DNA from: Lonicera japonica
Lineage: Eukaryota; Streptophyta; Magnoliopsida; Dipsacales; Caprifoliaceae
Direction of reading: 5' to 3'
Length of the DNA: 64,000 bases
Assembly: GCA_021464415.1 (NCBI GenBank)
Contig: CM038471.1
Location: 74,812,851-74,876,850, forward strand
In this document: piece after piece, positions 34,494 through 48,200 of the stretch
Numbering within the stretch: position 1 is the stretch's first letter
Layout of the letters: each line of letters opens with the position of its first letter
The notes under the pieces: model-generated
What the model was told of the DNA's origin: nothing
What the model saw: the letters and a program-made list of their open reading frames with translations, nothing else
Databases searched by the model: none
Translations under genes and position numbers: made by a program

Positions 34494-36831
34494 CATCTTC
34501 ATCATCATCAACATCATTAACATCGTCATAGGCTTCGACTGTGTAATACCCCGTACTTTAATTTGTTTAAATTTAATTATGGTAGTTTATTTATACTTAT
34601 GTGAGTGATCGTTTGGTGATTCGGGAGATCCGAATCGATTTTTGTTGATAAATATGAAGTTTTGATTCTTCGCAATTCGTTAATTCCAGTTAACTTTGAG
34701 TTATTATAATTTTTTCATTACTTATCAGATTAAGATGCCGTTTGTGAGGGTGTTTAAGATTTGTACCATTCTACAACTTTCGTATTTTAGCCGAAGTTCA
34801 ATTCACATTTATAGTTTGTCAAAACATCATGTGAAGTAAGTCGGTTAGTAAATTCCGATCGTTCAGTAGTGCTTTGGCAGAGCGCTGTTTTCGGTAAATT
34901 TTTGAAAATTATTTATCTAGAATTTGGGAAATTTTTCTTTTAGGAAGTTGTAGATCTTTAAATTATCTTTCCGTGGATATAAAGAACACCTCAATCGGAG
35001 TTTCGAGGGAAAAGTTATGGCCAAAATACGAACTGTACTCCAGAGTTCCAAAGTTATAGCGCGGATCGGTATGGCATTTTTGGCATACCGGTCTGGCAGT
35101 AAATTTTTGGGAAAATTGTGCCCCGCGTACTGGTATTGAGTATTTGTCATACCGGTCCGCCAATTAACTATTCTCACCGACTTAAACACGTTTTAAAGTT
35201 ATTTTTGGTTATTTTTTACCCTAACTTCGACCCAAACACTCCCACACACCTCTAGAGAGTTCTAGATGGCTCTAGAGAGAGAAAGAGAAAGAGAAAGATT
35301 TTTATGCATTTTTCACCTTCGATTTGATTTGAATTTGAATTTGAATTTGATACAAAACTTATCAAAGCTCCAAATCAATCAAACATCATTTTTCCTCACT
35401 ATTCATCATCTTCTACATTGGTCATTTTTCATGGGAGCTCAAGCGTGAGGTTTGGCTACGTGGGTTGGGATTATTCATCATCGATTCGAGGATTTGGCTA
35501 CACTAGGAACACGGTGACGTAAGAGCTTTAGAATTTCACCGAACGGGACTTCGGTTTAGATATTTCTTCATTCTTTTGGTCTATAAACTTAAGGTAGGGG
35601 TTCTAAACCTTATTTTTGTAAAAGCTCGATAATATGATTTTTATTCTATGAGAAATGGATGATTATATATATATTTGTTTAATATAAAACGTATGTTCCT
35701 TGTTACTGATTATATACGAATGATTTATATATGTATGATTACTATGAAAATCATGTCAATTAATATTCATGATTTATGCATGATTGAGCTATGAATCTAT
35801 GATATAAGATATGCCATATAAACTCGATTCTCGCGTAGTATTTAATTTCTACGGAATGTCTCTCGGGTATATATATGTTAATTTGATATGAATGAACTAT
35901 TAGATGATTCTTGTATACACCAAGGGATAAGAATGATGTTTGATGAGGTTTATATGGCATATGTTGTTTCTAGTTTATATTTAGAGTACGAATTGCACGT
36001 TATGCATAATTATTGTGTCAATTCGGCATCCTTGGCGATATTCAAGACAAGCTCGGAGTATTATCATGACATATGGTTTGTTATCTATTTCTTGGGAGGC
36101 AAATATCTCATATCGGTGACGATGGAGAGATTTTTGTGTTCATATGGAATTGTTGGATATTATTATTCTCTAAAGATCGTCGTTTATGCGGGATCTATTC
36201 TTGATAATGTTATATGGTTGAATGTGGCCCACAGTTATTAGTATCTATGTTTGGGCCTTCCGTCGGTGAAGGGGAATGATTGTGGTTAGTGTTTGCCGGT
36301 ATGGAAAATAAGTGGGGCCTGGTGCCCTGGGTTGAAAATTCCTAAACCTCCGGAGGGGCAGCAAGTCGTCGACTGTTTAAAGCATGCGATGAGAAGTCCG
36401 AAAATCTAGACAACGGCAAAGTAGTTAGCTCTGATACGATAATTATTTTTGTACTGTATATATATTTACGGGAGGCCACGATAGCCTAGAATGTTATCTA
36501 CTGACTTGTACATGCTTAATTTGGTTTTGTGTATTGGTCATATACTTGTGTAAGAATGATATTATTATTTTGGCACCTTTTGCTTGATTGACACGTGATA
36601 TAAGCATTAGATGCATATATACATAAAAAGCCCTAATCTTGTATAATTCTGTTTGATTTAACATGTGTTATGTATATTGTTTGGATTCTTTATATTTATA
36701 TACCCATTTTAGTCAATCTAAGATGGGTTAGTAGCACTCCAAATCTTAATTACGGGTGTTGTCCTGTAGATTAAGACGGGAGTGTTACAGACTGTGTCTC
36801 CCTCAATTTCGTCAGCTGAAACTATTGCCAT
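34494..36831 (-). pseudogene. First coding exon of an unidentified gene, split by a solo LTR
   Basis: On the minus strand an ATG at 36831 opens a frame of 28 codons (MAIVSADEIEGDTVE, then an Asp-rich stretch ending DDDED) that ends at a GT splice donor after 34494. The frame is read by joining 36831-36790 to 34536-34494 across a 2.25 kb solo LTR and its 5-bp target copy. The exon length gives phase 1. A TATA box lies about 133 bases upstream, so this looks like a real gene start. No following exons could be recognised between 31 and 34.4 kb. The protein family is not recognised. The inserted LTR has stops, so the exon as it stands is disrupted. Confidence 0.55.
34542..36789. mobile_element. 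Solo LTR of 2.25 kb (Gypsy-like)
   Basis: The left end is TGTAATACCCCGTAC and the right end is GACGGGAGTGTTACA, so the element has TG...CA ends with short inverted terminal words. A perfect 5-bp target duplication GACTG borders it (34537-34541 and 36790-36794). There is no internal coding region, primer site or second LTR, so it arose by LTR-LTR recombination. The TGTAATACCCC start is common among plant Gypsy chromovirus-type LTRs. Inside, ATACCGGTC words are repeated in both orientations near 35065-35155. Confidence 0.88.
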
Positions 36832-36963
36832 TTAGCAAATTAAGAAGTTAGGTAAAAACACTTGAACAGATAAAATAATGAAGCTCTCGAAGAACTCTCG
36901 GATTTTTTATTTCTGACTGTGACAAGAAAATTTTGTTCAAAACGTTAAGAGGCGAGGAGAGAT

Positions 36964-36971
36964 TATTTATA
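36964..36971 (-). promoter_or_regulatory. TATA box upstream of the split exon
   Basis: Read on the minus strand this is TATAAATA, about 133 bases upstream of the ATG at 36831. That distance suits a plant core promoter with a leader of about 100 bases. It supports the idea that 34494-36831 was a true first exon. Confidence 0.5.
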
Positions 36972-37765
36972 GTTAAGCCTTTTATTTGGGTCGAATCCTA
37001 TTTTGGATTGGATTGCATTCGGCCTTCATTCTGTTTTAGTCCAGCCCATTTCTTTAGGCTTTATATCTTAATCCAGAATCCGTCAATGGTTCATATTTAC
37101 TTGTAATATAAAGTTTATCAATTTTGAATCCGACGGATTTGTGGCATTTTCTTAATTGATTTAGGCCGGACACGGGGGGTTTATATGGCGCGGGTTTAAA
37201 ATTTTCAACGTAAAACCTGTCTCAATCTAATTGAATATATCTTCAGGCAAATTAAGTATGAATTTAGCAAAATTCTTAAGTTCGACCCATCGTCATCCTT
37301 AGTATGATAAATTTTGTATGTGAATTAGTAACCTGTTACTATTCTATGTATAATAATAATAATATTTAATTAACATTTTTTTTATATGATACTAGTTTTT
37401 TCACGAGCAATTTTCTTAATATATATTGAGTACTTTTTTTTTTTGGGTAAGGGTGGGGTATCAGTATTTTTTTTATTTTCAATATTTTTATTACCGGTGA
37501 TTACTTATGGCTTTTTGATAATTTTGTATACCAATTACTATATTACTGACTTTATCGAGTAAAAATACTACCAAATGTTTAGATTAATAAACAAAGTTAA
37601 AGTAAAACAAACACTCGCATAGTGTTGAAAATTGCAATCAGTGGACTACTGGCATTTGGTTTGTAATTTATATTGTATTTGTCTTATTAGTTTTATGCAT
37701 GGATTGATTTATTTAATGTATAGATGGATGAAGTAGTGGACTATTGGTAATCCAACTGCTAGTAT

Positions 37766-38413
37766 TATTCCTAGTTCCCTTGACAGTAAATCTGTTGCAG
37801 AATGGGCTTGCTCTTTGGCCGATGATTATGCTTCCAGTGTGTCTGAGCTTCTTTCTAGTTCCCTCGACAGTCCATCCCTCAATCTCCCCTCTCGGTGAAT
37901 TTCCCCATGGGAGTTTAAAAGTTAACTGCGATGCAGCAGTCAAGCATAGTCAAGCAGCTGTGGCCTGTATTATTTGGGATCATAATGGGAGACTTATCGA
38001 TGGGTTTAGTAAGAGGATTGCCTCTAACTCTTCGGTTATCATTGCAGAAGCTATTGTGATTAGAGAAGCTTGCGTTTTGTTTTTGAAGGCTGGAATTAAA
38101 GAGGCTATCATTGAGAGTGATAACGCTTCGATTGTTGCTTGGTGTATTGCTCAGGATGGAGCCCTTCCTTGGGAGGTTAAAGCTATCTTAAATGATATCC
38201 GAACTTTTGCTGTCGAAGGCTCTCTTTCTGTTACGGTTATTCAAAGATCTACCAATGAAGTAGCAAATTGGATTGCTAGGTTTGCTCTTTCTTCGGGTTT
38301 TGGAGTTTTAACATGGGTTGCATTCCCCATAAACTTGCTTTATTAGTATGTAAAGATGTTTAGCCTTGTTTTGCCCGCCGAGGCGGGCTTACTATTATGA
38401 AAAAAAAAGAAAA
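37766..38413 (+). mobile_element. 5'-truncated LINE fragment with RNase H domain
   Basis: The open frame 37744-38346 encodes an RNase H fold of the kind at the C-terminus of some plant LINEs (RVT_3): VNCDAAVKHSQAAVACIIWD, then AEAIVIREA, then ESDNASIVAWC. The strand-1 Asp, the Glu of AEA and the Asp of ESDN fit the catalytic set. The frame ends before a GCCCGCCGAGGCGGGC stem-loop and an A tail. A 12-bp duplication AACWGCTAGTAT flanks it (37754-37765 and 38414-38425). The first residues come from the flank. It is a different LINE type from the others here. Confidence 0.8.
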
Positions 38414-38944
38414 AACAGCTAGTATGTACAAATTGAATTTTTGATTATTTTTATTGAAAATAGGATATAAGTTTTAGAGTCGTTTGATTGTTTTTCAATT
38501 TACAAATTAGATAATTTAAAATTGTTTAATTCGTAAATTATATAATTCAAACATTTAGTGGCAAAAATGAATATATAAAGTTATAAACTTTAGTTAATAT
38601 CTAATACATTAAATAAAAAAACTTAGATATACTTGTAATTACATAACTTATAACTATTATATAAATTGTTCATGTGAAAAAATTACATCATAATTTTATT
38701 GAAATAAAATAATTTATTATTTATTAATTTATAATAAAATAATTAAAAAATAATAATTTATACAATTAAATGAATAATTAATAAATATACTAGACCGATT
38801 TTCGAATTATCAAAATTTTTAATACATTATTATTTAATAATATTTATATTTATAATAATAATAAATATCGGTGTATCATCTACGCACGGTGAAAACCCTT
38901 GGGGCTTTTCCGATTACTCTCTTTTGCTGTTCTGTTCACTCAAA

Positions 38945-39214
38945 GTAAGCTCCTGCCCCCGTTTCTTTTTCTCCTTATATTCGCTTCGACTCTCTTTCTG
39001 CAACACCACTCGATCGAGATTCTCTCTCTCTCTCGGGGAAAAGAAAAATAAAATCAAGTAAAATACCGTCTTGCTTTATTATTTAAATATTAAATTATAT
39101 AGATATAGAAGACGCAGATTTTTTTCCATTCCCCCCAAGAATTCAGTGAAGTTAGCTGATTTTGGGGATATAAGGGTTTGCATAGAAATATTTTAATTGT
39201 GTACTGTCTGTCAG
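38945..39214 (+). other. Probable 5' UTR intron of the eIF2B beta gene
   Basis: CAAA|GTAAGC at 38945 is a good donor and TCTGTCAG|GTG ending at 39214 a good acceptor, leaving the ATG at 39248 in the following exon. The stretch between is TC-rich and T-rich as plant leader introns are. Leader introns often raise expression of plant housekeeping genes; here that is inference. Confidence 0.5.
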
Positions 39215-39247
39215 GTGAAAACAAATTGTTTGTTGCAAGGAATCATC

Positions 39248-42200
39248 ATGCCGGATGTGCATGCTCTTGTGAATGATTTCGTCGTCAAGCTTAAGAAACG
39301 GTGACAACAAATTTTTTTTTCTCTCTCTTTCTTTCCTGAAAAATTTAACTGGGTGGATAGTTGTTAGTGGAATTAGTGGGATTCATTGCAGTAATTTGTT
39401 CTTCTTATTTGTTTGCGTGGCAATGTTTTTGTGGTGGTGGGCAGTAAGATTGAGGGCTCGAAGACCACAGCGAAGCTCACGGCTGAATTGCTCCGGTCAG
39501 TTATTTCGCAGCAACGAATTCCTCACACGAACCAGGCTGGTGCTCTTATTGATGCTATAAAGGCCGTGGGAGCCCAGCTTATTGCTGCTAATCCTGTTGG
39601 TATGCCCCTTTTTTCTTCTCATTTTTCGTTAAATTTGAGTCCAAGTAAGCATATATTTTTCATAATGGGCCAATATAATTTGCAAGTCAATGTAGTGCAC
39701 GCTTGGTTTTTCCTCAAATTGTGTATTAGACAATTTACAACTAGGCAATTTACAAGTTTTACATTTATTTGTGCTTGGTTGTGAAAATTGAACAATTGTG
39801 GATATCATCATTCAAGTTGATTCATGAAAACAACTTGCAATTGCCTAATTCTAGAACTAGGGAATTAAGTCACGTGCTCGGTTTTCTTCACATTTTTCGT
39901 TATAGTTGAGGCCAAGTAAGCATATATTTTGTATTTATTGACTAATAATTTGTAAGTCAATGTACTGGTTACATGCATAACACCTGGAAGATTAGAGTGA
40001 TGTTTATGCAGTTACTTGTATGGTTTGTGATGTTTGGCATCTATTTCTGGCGGTGGTACCTTTTAGATATGTATGATTGTTCGATGGTAAATAAATTAGT
40101 CTTGCACCAAAGCACAAAGTGGTTAACAAAAAGTTGAAAGAGAATCATTATAGAAGGTTATGATTATGACAAACACCAAAGTAAATAGGTTTGGTGAAGT
40201 AGTTCTCAAGATATAATTGTAAATGTCTTTAGTCTCGTGGGTTGCTATGGAGTTTAACAGAGACCCCTTTTAAACTCCCCAAGCAATTGAACGAGAACTT
40301 TGTGAATAAAGTTAATGAATACCCTCTTCAATCTATGAATATATGGTCGGCCTCTAATGGGCTGGTCTCTAATGGAGGTTAATATTACAAAGGAGCTATT
40401 GCGAAACCTTCTGGTTAGAAAAGCTCTGATTCTTTCTCGAACTTCTTGCCTAAGAACCATGAGTTGAAGGACTGATTTTGAACACATAAGGAAAGTGCAA
40501 GGGATTTATTGGCAATGCTTGCAATTAAACAACGCATCTGCCTAATTAGAAACACATTGTTTAAGCTTCTTGAAAAAAAATTAGAGCACACTTGTTGAAA
40601 TGGGAATTTTTTTTTCTTGTATAATTCAAATATGAGTTATGGGTTTTTAGCTGTTCTATCATTTATAGATAAATGATTCATTAATTTTTGTGCATTTGTA
40701 CTCTGCGTTGCAGAGCTTGCTGTTGGTAATATTGTGAGGCGAGTCTTGCATATTATCAGGGAGGAGGATCTTTCTCTCACAACAGCTGCCATTGGTGGGT
40801 TGAATGTAGCGGCTACGAGTGATGATGAAGATGATAATATCGATCATGATGATCACCCAGCTTTATCTGCTGCCGCTGTTGCTGCTGCTGCTAGGAGTTC
40901 TTTGAGGCCACCTTCCTTGCAGACCCTTCTCGAGGATTTGCCTCATTCGGCAGCGCTTCCACACACTTCTTCTGGGGGTGATTCTGATGAAAAAAGCAAA
41001 TGTAAGCTGTTCAATGAAGAATGCAGCAAGATTTTAATTATCTTTTGTATTTTATTTTATGTAGTAATAATATGGGGTAATTGTGTGTTTTAGTTGTCTT
41101 AAATTGGGATAGTTTATTATGATCTTATGGTATTTATCTATTAGGATCATTGTTTTAAATAGCAGTGCGTAACGCATAGCGTTTTGGTTCCGGCATAGCG
41201 TAGTGCAAATAAATAGCGTAATAGCGTAAGCTATGTGGGACATGAATAGCTTTATAATTAAAAAAATAAAAAATAATATTATACTAAAAAGTAGTAGTAA
41301 ATTACATATATTTACTATTTATATAATATATATTTATTATTATTTATTTATAATAAGATGATACTAAATTACTAATAAATAAAATATAGAAAGGCCTTTA
41401 CAATAATGAAAAGATATTAGGAAAGGGTAAATATTGTAAATGTTTCATATGGCCAAGGGCACACAAGTCATTTTGACATTTACAAAACCCTAAATATATA
41501 ATTTCTCACAAGTCATGTTTTCTTCTCTACTTCATTTTGCAGCCGGGAGTCCAAGACTGTTGTCTCTCTCAATCTCATTTCTTCTTCTCATTCGTTCTTC
41601 TCCTTCTTTCTTCTGCTTCGTTCTTCTTCTCCTTCATTCCCACTCGTTTCTCTCCTGATTCGAGAACAAACAAGGAGAGAGACAGCAGCGACAGACAGAA
41701 CAGCAGGGCCTAGGGTTATTAGACCTAGTTTCTCTTTCCTGAGTAGCGTAGGTTTTTGTCAAATAGCGTACGCTATTGCGCGCCGCGTCATTGAGCATGC
41801 CACATCATCATAAAACCCACGCTATTTGTTCCCTATGCTTTTTGAGTCATGCTACGTAGCGAATGGGGCAAAATTTATGCTATAGTGCCCTATATAGCGC
41901 GCAACACCATGCTATTTAAAACACTGATTAGGATCTACGAGGCATGGATGTGGGTGCGGGATTCGAGTGCAGCGATTCGTGAATTTTCAAAAAAAAGGAA
42001 TGCGGGGGTAATAAAATAATAATAATCGATCGTGTTTGGAGAGCTTCTCTTTGTCGCTTTTGAGTTTGGACTTTGGAAGGATCGTATTTGGTGTTTGGTT
42101 GGGAAGCTAGAGTCACGTGAGAAGCTTTGGAAAGTAACATGAAAGATTTTGGGGGCTCTTGTCGTAATATATATATGTGTATGTGTGAGTTTGTGTTAAA

Positions 42201-45200
42201 AGTTAACACTTTTTTTTTTAACAAAAAAAGTCAATTTAAATTAAAAAAAATAGGGAAATTGGACTCTCTTCGAATCCCTCCTAAGTCCTAAATGAATCCC
42301 TGAAGAATTCTTGCCGAATCGGAAATTAAATAATTCTGATTCTTCTTGGGTGCAAATTGGCGCCGAATCAGGGCCGAACCTGCATCTGATTCGCACCCGA
42401 CTGGACTCGGCGACCCTTTGGAAGAATATGTGCTTCATAGGTTAGGATTATATTAGGTAAATATCTCATTAACGGTTTTTTGGTATTTTTATTAGATTAC
42501 TGTTTTCATCATTCACCCACCACTCAAAAACACTAGATTGCACGTCAATATTTATGGTTTTTGTTAGGTAATTTCCTAATAGGCTATATATAAGGTTGTA
42601 ATGATCTTTATTCCGATTATGTTCTGATTAAGCATGTGTGCTTATGGCTTCCAAGCGATCGCTAGAGGGAATCTCTTTCTTCCCGTCTCTCTTCTTTTAT
42701 TATCTTCTATACTGTTCTGGGCATAAATAGTACATTTGAAACGTCTTCTAAAGACTTTAGGTTTTTGAAGTTGTCTGCAGAAAAGAGTTTTTCATGAATA
42801 TTCGTTTCATATAATTGTGGCTAGTGGTAGTTAATGTGGCATGTGTACAATTAAATTTAAGTGGTTCATGAATTGACAGTGAGATAATATTTCACATTAC
42901 AGCTGCTGATAAAAATTCACGGAGTCGAAAGCTAAAGCATAATGTGATCGAGGCTGTTAATGAACTTATTCAAGATATTGTCACCTGTCATGAGCAGATT
43001 GCGGAGCAAGCGGTGGAGCATATTCATCAAAAGTACCTTTCTTTGGAACTCTAAATAAATGTTCCTTTACGGGTCCGTTTGATTTAAAAAGTTGGAAAAT
43101 ACTAGAGAACTCTACCAATTTATAAGAGAATTTGAAAAAAGAGATGTTTGATTTCGTGAGATGTTCTACTACTTTTTTGGTTTTCCCAAGGAATCCAATT
43201 CTGTGGCAAATGGGTAAGAAAAATTTCCTGTGAAAAATGAGGAAAAGATGGAGAACATCACACTATATCTCCTTCTTCTTTTCCCTCTTCTCATAAAAAT
43301 TAGCTGTGTTTTCAATCATGTCCCAACTTTTATCAAATACACCCTACATGTCTATTTTTTATCTTGTCGCGCATATTTATGGAACTATTAGACACTGAAA
43401 CAGAGCCACAGAGGTTTAGCTTGATTAAAGAATTCATATATTCTGCTAAAATATTTTGGTATATGCTAGTTTTGAGTTCTATTACATTGTTGAAGAATGG
43501 AGTAAACCGTAATTTTTTCTAAGGCACATGCTTTTTTCAATTGAAGCATTTTTCGTTATGCATGTAGATTTTTCTGGTTCTTAAATTCATTTGGTGGTTT
43601 ACTAGATTCAGTTCCCGTATATTATATTGGTTTTGATAAGTTCTTTAGAGATCTTTAGGTTCAGTTTTGCTCACCTTGAATGACAAGTTAATGATTCACG
43701 TTTGGATAGACAGCGGAATGGACAACCAATCAAAACTGGGAACTATGAGATCCATTAAAGAATGTACTTTGTGAATCAATGTATTAGCTTTGTCGTGCAT
43801 GAAGAGTTAATTATCTGTTTCTTGATGACTAAAATTACAGAATCCAATTGGGAAAAGCTTTACCGTTTATTATGTTTCTGATCACAATTATGTTTGCTTA
43901 CCTTTTACATTGCTCCTATTTCTTGTTTTGTCCAGTTTGCGCCGGGGGGGGGGGGGGGCTCGGAACACTCTCTTCCTTCATAGCAAATGATACAAAGAAG
44001 AGGAAATCACTTTGTTGGCTATTTTCTTTTTGCCTTTTGCAAATTCTATTATTCCTCCTTGGCTTGAAATCGAAGTCTCATCGTTCTTACCTTGCCAAGT
44101 TTGTCCAAAAAGTTTAGGTTTTGTTGCAGCAATTCAAAATTTTTGAGGTTTTATTTGTGGCCCCATTTTGGAGAGTAATTGATGCTATGTACTATTAATG
44201 GTTGGTAGTAAAAGATATCTATTTCCTTGTTTAAGTTGGGTGTGAGCCAATCTGAACTAGGCTAATTGAAAGAATCAACTTGGATTTAAATTGAGAATAT
44301 TGAGTTTATTTCTATCCCCCCTTTCTGCTCCTACATTGTTCTTTATCCCTCTTGTTCCGCATCAGATTCTATCCATTTTGCTCTTCTCTTTTCTTAGCCC
44401 TAGAAAGACCTGCTCCTCCAATATATATGTTGGTGGGGACAAGGCAAAGTGGATGCAAGTGAGATCGATTTTGAAGATGGGAAATGGCCTCTAATTTACC
44501 TTAGGTTAACTTTGGGTGGAGTTTGTGTAGTCTTGGATTTTAGAACCTGCCATTGAAAAGTTGTCAAAAAGGTTGGAAGGATTAGGATGGAGGGAGGTTG
44601 CTTATCCGGGAGTTAAAGTTTGAGTTTGATCTGGTAGGTGCTATGTACTTCCCCCGCATTATTTGGTTCAACAGCATGAACTTTTTGTTGGAGGGTTGTG
44701 AAAGGGGGAAAAGAATTCACTTAGTGGCACGGAAAATATGTAGGGCTGGGGATCAGCCACCCAGTTCTTTTAAATGAAGCCCTGATTTGAGAAATGTCTG
44801 TGGCATTAACCTTTTCCACATAGGATTCTTGGTGTACTATCATTAAGTGTCCGCTTGATGAAAAGGTTATAAAATGATTGAAAACATTACTACATTATGA
44901 GAAGTTGGAAAAAGATTATTTGGGTGGTGGTATGAAATTTTTTTCATGGAAAATAAGAAAAAGATAGAGAAAATCTTGCTGAATTACTAGTATATGTTTC
45001 CTACTTATCATAAAACTTATTAGTGTTTTCGATAATTTTCCAACTTTTTATCCGATGGACCGTCAGAGTTTGTATCTATGGAATATTAGTGGGTGTGATT
45101 CTAGTGTGGTGGTGAGAGCTTGTCCATCCCCTGGAAATTTATCTGACATTTTTGTAGTAAAAAATGGGAGTGGGTAAAAAAATGTATCCGGAGGATGTTT

Positions 45201-48200
45201 GGGTGGAAGTGAGTCTATTTTTTCCTTGTTTCCTAGGCATGTTCCTGTTGATGCTTTCATTTGGTAATCTCCCTTAGTTTTCCTTGGAAATTAAGACTAA
45301 TTGGGAATGAAAAATCTTGATGAACCGGATATTAATTTTAATGAAGAATTTCTCATTGAATGTAAGAGGGTGGGGGTCAAAGATAATAAAAGATTTAATT
45401 AGGATAGAGAACTCAAATATGATAGTGTTAAAAGAACTGGAAAAGAGAAATCAATAAAATGGTAGCAATATCGTTGGGGGTTAGATTTAAGGATTTTTGC
45501 CTTTGATTAGGGAGGTTTGAGGAAATTTTAATAATGCGGGAGGTAAGATCAAATAAGAAATTCAATTGGATAGATTCTTGTTCTCGTCCGATTGGGATGA
45601 TTTTTCATTGGCTAGGCAAGAGGCCCTTATTAGAGTGGTGTTGGGTCACCTCCCGCTCATTTTGGATACTAGTCCATTCAAATGGGGCCAGACTCCATTT
45701 TATTTTGGAAATATGTGGCTATATCTTATGGACTTCGTGGGTAAATTCAAGGATTGGTGGGAGGAGAGCTCGGCACATAGGAAAAGGTGATAGAATTCAA
45801 TTTTGGGAAGATTTATGGGTGGGTAGGTGTCCCCTAAAAGAGTCATTCCCTCATTTATATCGTCTTTCCTTGAATTGTAATATGTGTATTCAATCGGTCA
45901 TCTCTTGGGTTAGTCTCTCCAGTTATTCATGGGGTTTGACCCAATGTTTTAAAAGGCGAAAGGCGAGTTTGAGGCGTTTAGCTCGGACGAGGCGAGGCGT
46001 AAGCTTCAAGGCGTATTGAGGCGTAAGCCTCATTTTTATTTTATTTTTGTCTAATAAAATCACAAAAAAATATAAATTAAATTACTTTATATATATATAT
46101 ATAAATTAAATTGCATTTTGTACTGAAATTTTAACTAAATGTATTATTTATTTATTTTTTGGTTACTTTTTAAAATATTAAATAACATTTAAATAAGTAA
46201 CAATTGTTTTTTTTTTAAAAGAAAGAGAGTAATTTGCTAAAAAAAAGGAAAAGAAAAGAAAGAGTAACATCTCAAAAATTTAATGGACCATGGTAAATGT
46301 TTTAAATGACCAAGGATACATAAGTCATTTTGGTCTTTTTACCAAAACGCAAATACAGAAAAAATCAGCCGTCACTCTCCTTTCCTCTCTCCCATCCGCA
46401 CATCCCTCTCTTCTTCAAGATTCACCATTGTCATCAAGATTGGAGCTTCTTCCTTGAAACTCTCTATTTCAGGTAAGCCTCCTCCCTCATCCCTTCTCTA
46501 GTCTCTCTCAATCTCATTTCTTCTCCTTCATTCTTCCATTTTAACCTCGCTGCTGCTGACTTTTCTTCTTCCACCGTGAAACCCTACTTCAGCAGAATGT
46601 TTCTCTCTCCCTCTCGTAACTGCTGCAACTCTCTCCCTCTCGTCTTGCGCAGCTTTCCTCTCTGTCGATCATTTTGCTCAACGTTGTGGGGCTAGGGTTT
46701 AATTGTAAGTACTTTAAAAAAAATGAATGCAAAACTATGTAGTATTGATAAGTTACGCCTCGAACGCCTTGAGGCTTACGCCTCAAGGCCTAGGCCTCAC
46801 AGACGCCTCACACTGAAGAAGCGTAAGCCTAAAAAATGACCAAAAAAACACGCCTCAGGAGTGTTTTTCCTACGCCTCGCCTCGAGGCGCACGCCTCAAA
46901 CGCCTCTTAAAACATTGGTTTGACCTTTTCACTAAATTTCAATGATAGGGAGGGTGATGAATTCATTTCTCTTTTAAATTCCATTGATTCCATATGTTTT
47001 AAACATGAGGTTTCGGACAAAAGAATTTGGGTGGGGCAATCATAGGGGAAATTTTCTTGCAAATCTTTCTTTGATATTATTTCCTGTCCCACTTCAAATC
47101 CCAATTTCCCTCAATTCAGTATCATTTGGAAAGGTGGCATGCTTACCAAGATTAAAGTGTTCGCATGGCTAGCCTCTTTGAGGAAGGTGAGCACCTGTGA
47201 TTTGATTCAAGCTAGGAGGCCTTTTATGTCTTTTTGTCCATCATGGTGTGTTTTGTGTAGGAGGGCAATGTCAATAATTTTTGTCTTTCACGATTTGGAC
47301 TGAATACCTCTCATTGAGGGCTGAGATCTTATTAAATAGCAAAAGAATCCTAATTACAAAAGGAAACTAATTACAAAAGGAAAAGAATCCTAATTACAAA
47401 AATAAACTAATTAAATCCCTAAACTAAAGGAACTGATTTTAGCAATCAAATTACAACAGATGAATACAATATTTACTTGACATATATAGTAACATCCCCC
47501 CTTAAATTGATGCTAGAGGATCAGAAGTATCAATTTGCTAACTAAGAACTGATGACGTTGACGAGATAAAGCCTTGGTATACACATCAGCTGGTTGTAAT
47601 TCAGTTGGAATGTAAGGAAGAGTAATAATCCGTTGATCAAAAGCTTCACGAATAAAATGACAATCTACTTCAATGTGCTTGGTACGCTCATGGAAAACCG
47701 GATTAGCTGCAATTTGAATAACACTAGTGTTATCCGCATGGAGCGGAATAGGAGAAAACTGAGGAAGACCCAGTTTGCCTAACAAACCTCGAAGCAACAC
47801 AATTTCGGAACAAGCAGAGGACATAGCACGATACTCTGATTCAGTAGAGGATTTGGAAGCCCGATCTTGTTTCTTCCCAAGAGATAAAAGCGTCACCTAG
47901 AAACATACACCAACCTGTAATAGAACGACAAGTATCTCCACAGCCAGCCCAATCCGCATCATTATAACCCACCAATCGTAATGAGGTGTTTTTAGGAAAA
48001 AATAACCCATGACCAGAGGTCCCCTTAAGATACCGAAGAATCTGTCGATAAGCTGCTAAATGCGAGTGTCGAGGAGCTTGCATAAACTGACTAACTTGTT
48101 GAATGGCAAAAGAGATGTCGGGCTGTGTAATCGTTAGATAATTCAAACTCCCTTCAAGCTGGCGATATAATGATGGATTAGATAATAAATCATCGTCCTC

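Noticed and set aside
35888..36241. 117-codon open frame
   Set aside because: It lies wholly inside the solo LTR, shows no domain and is best explained by chance.
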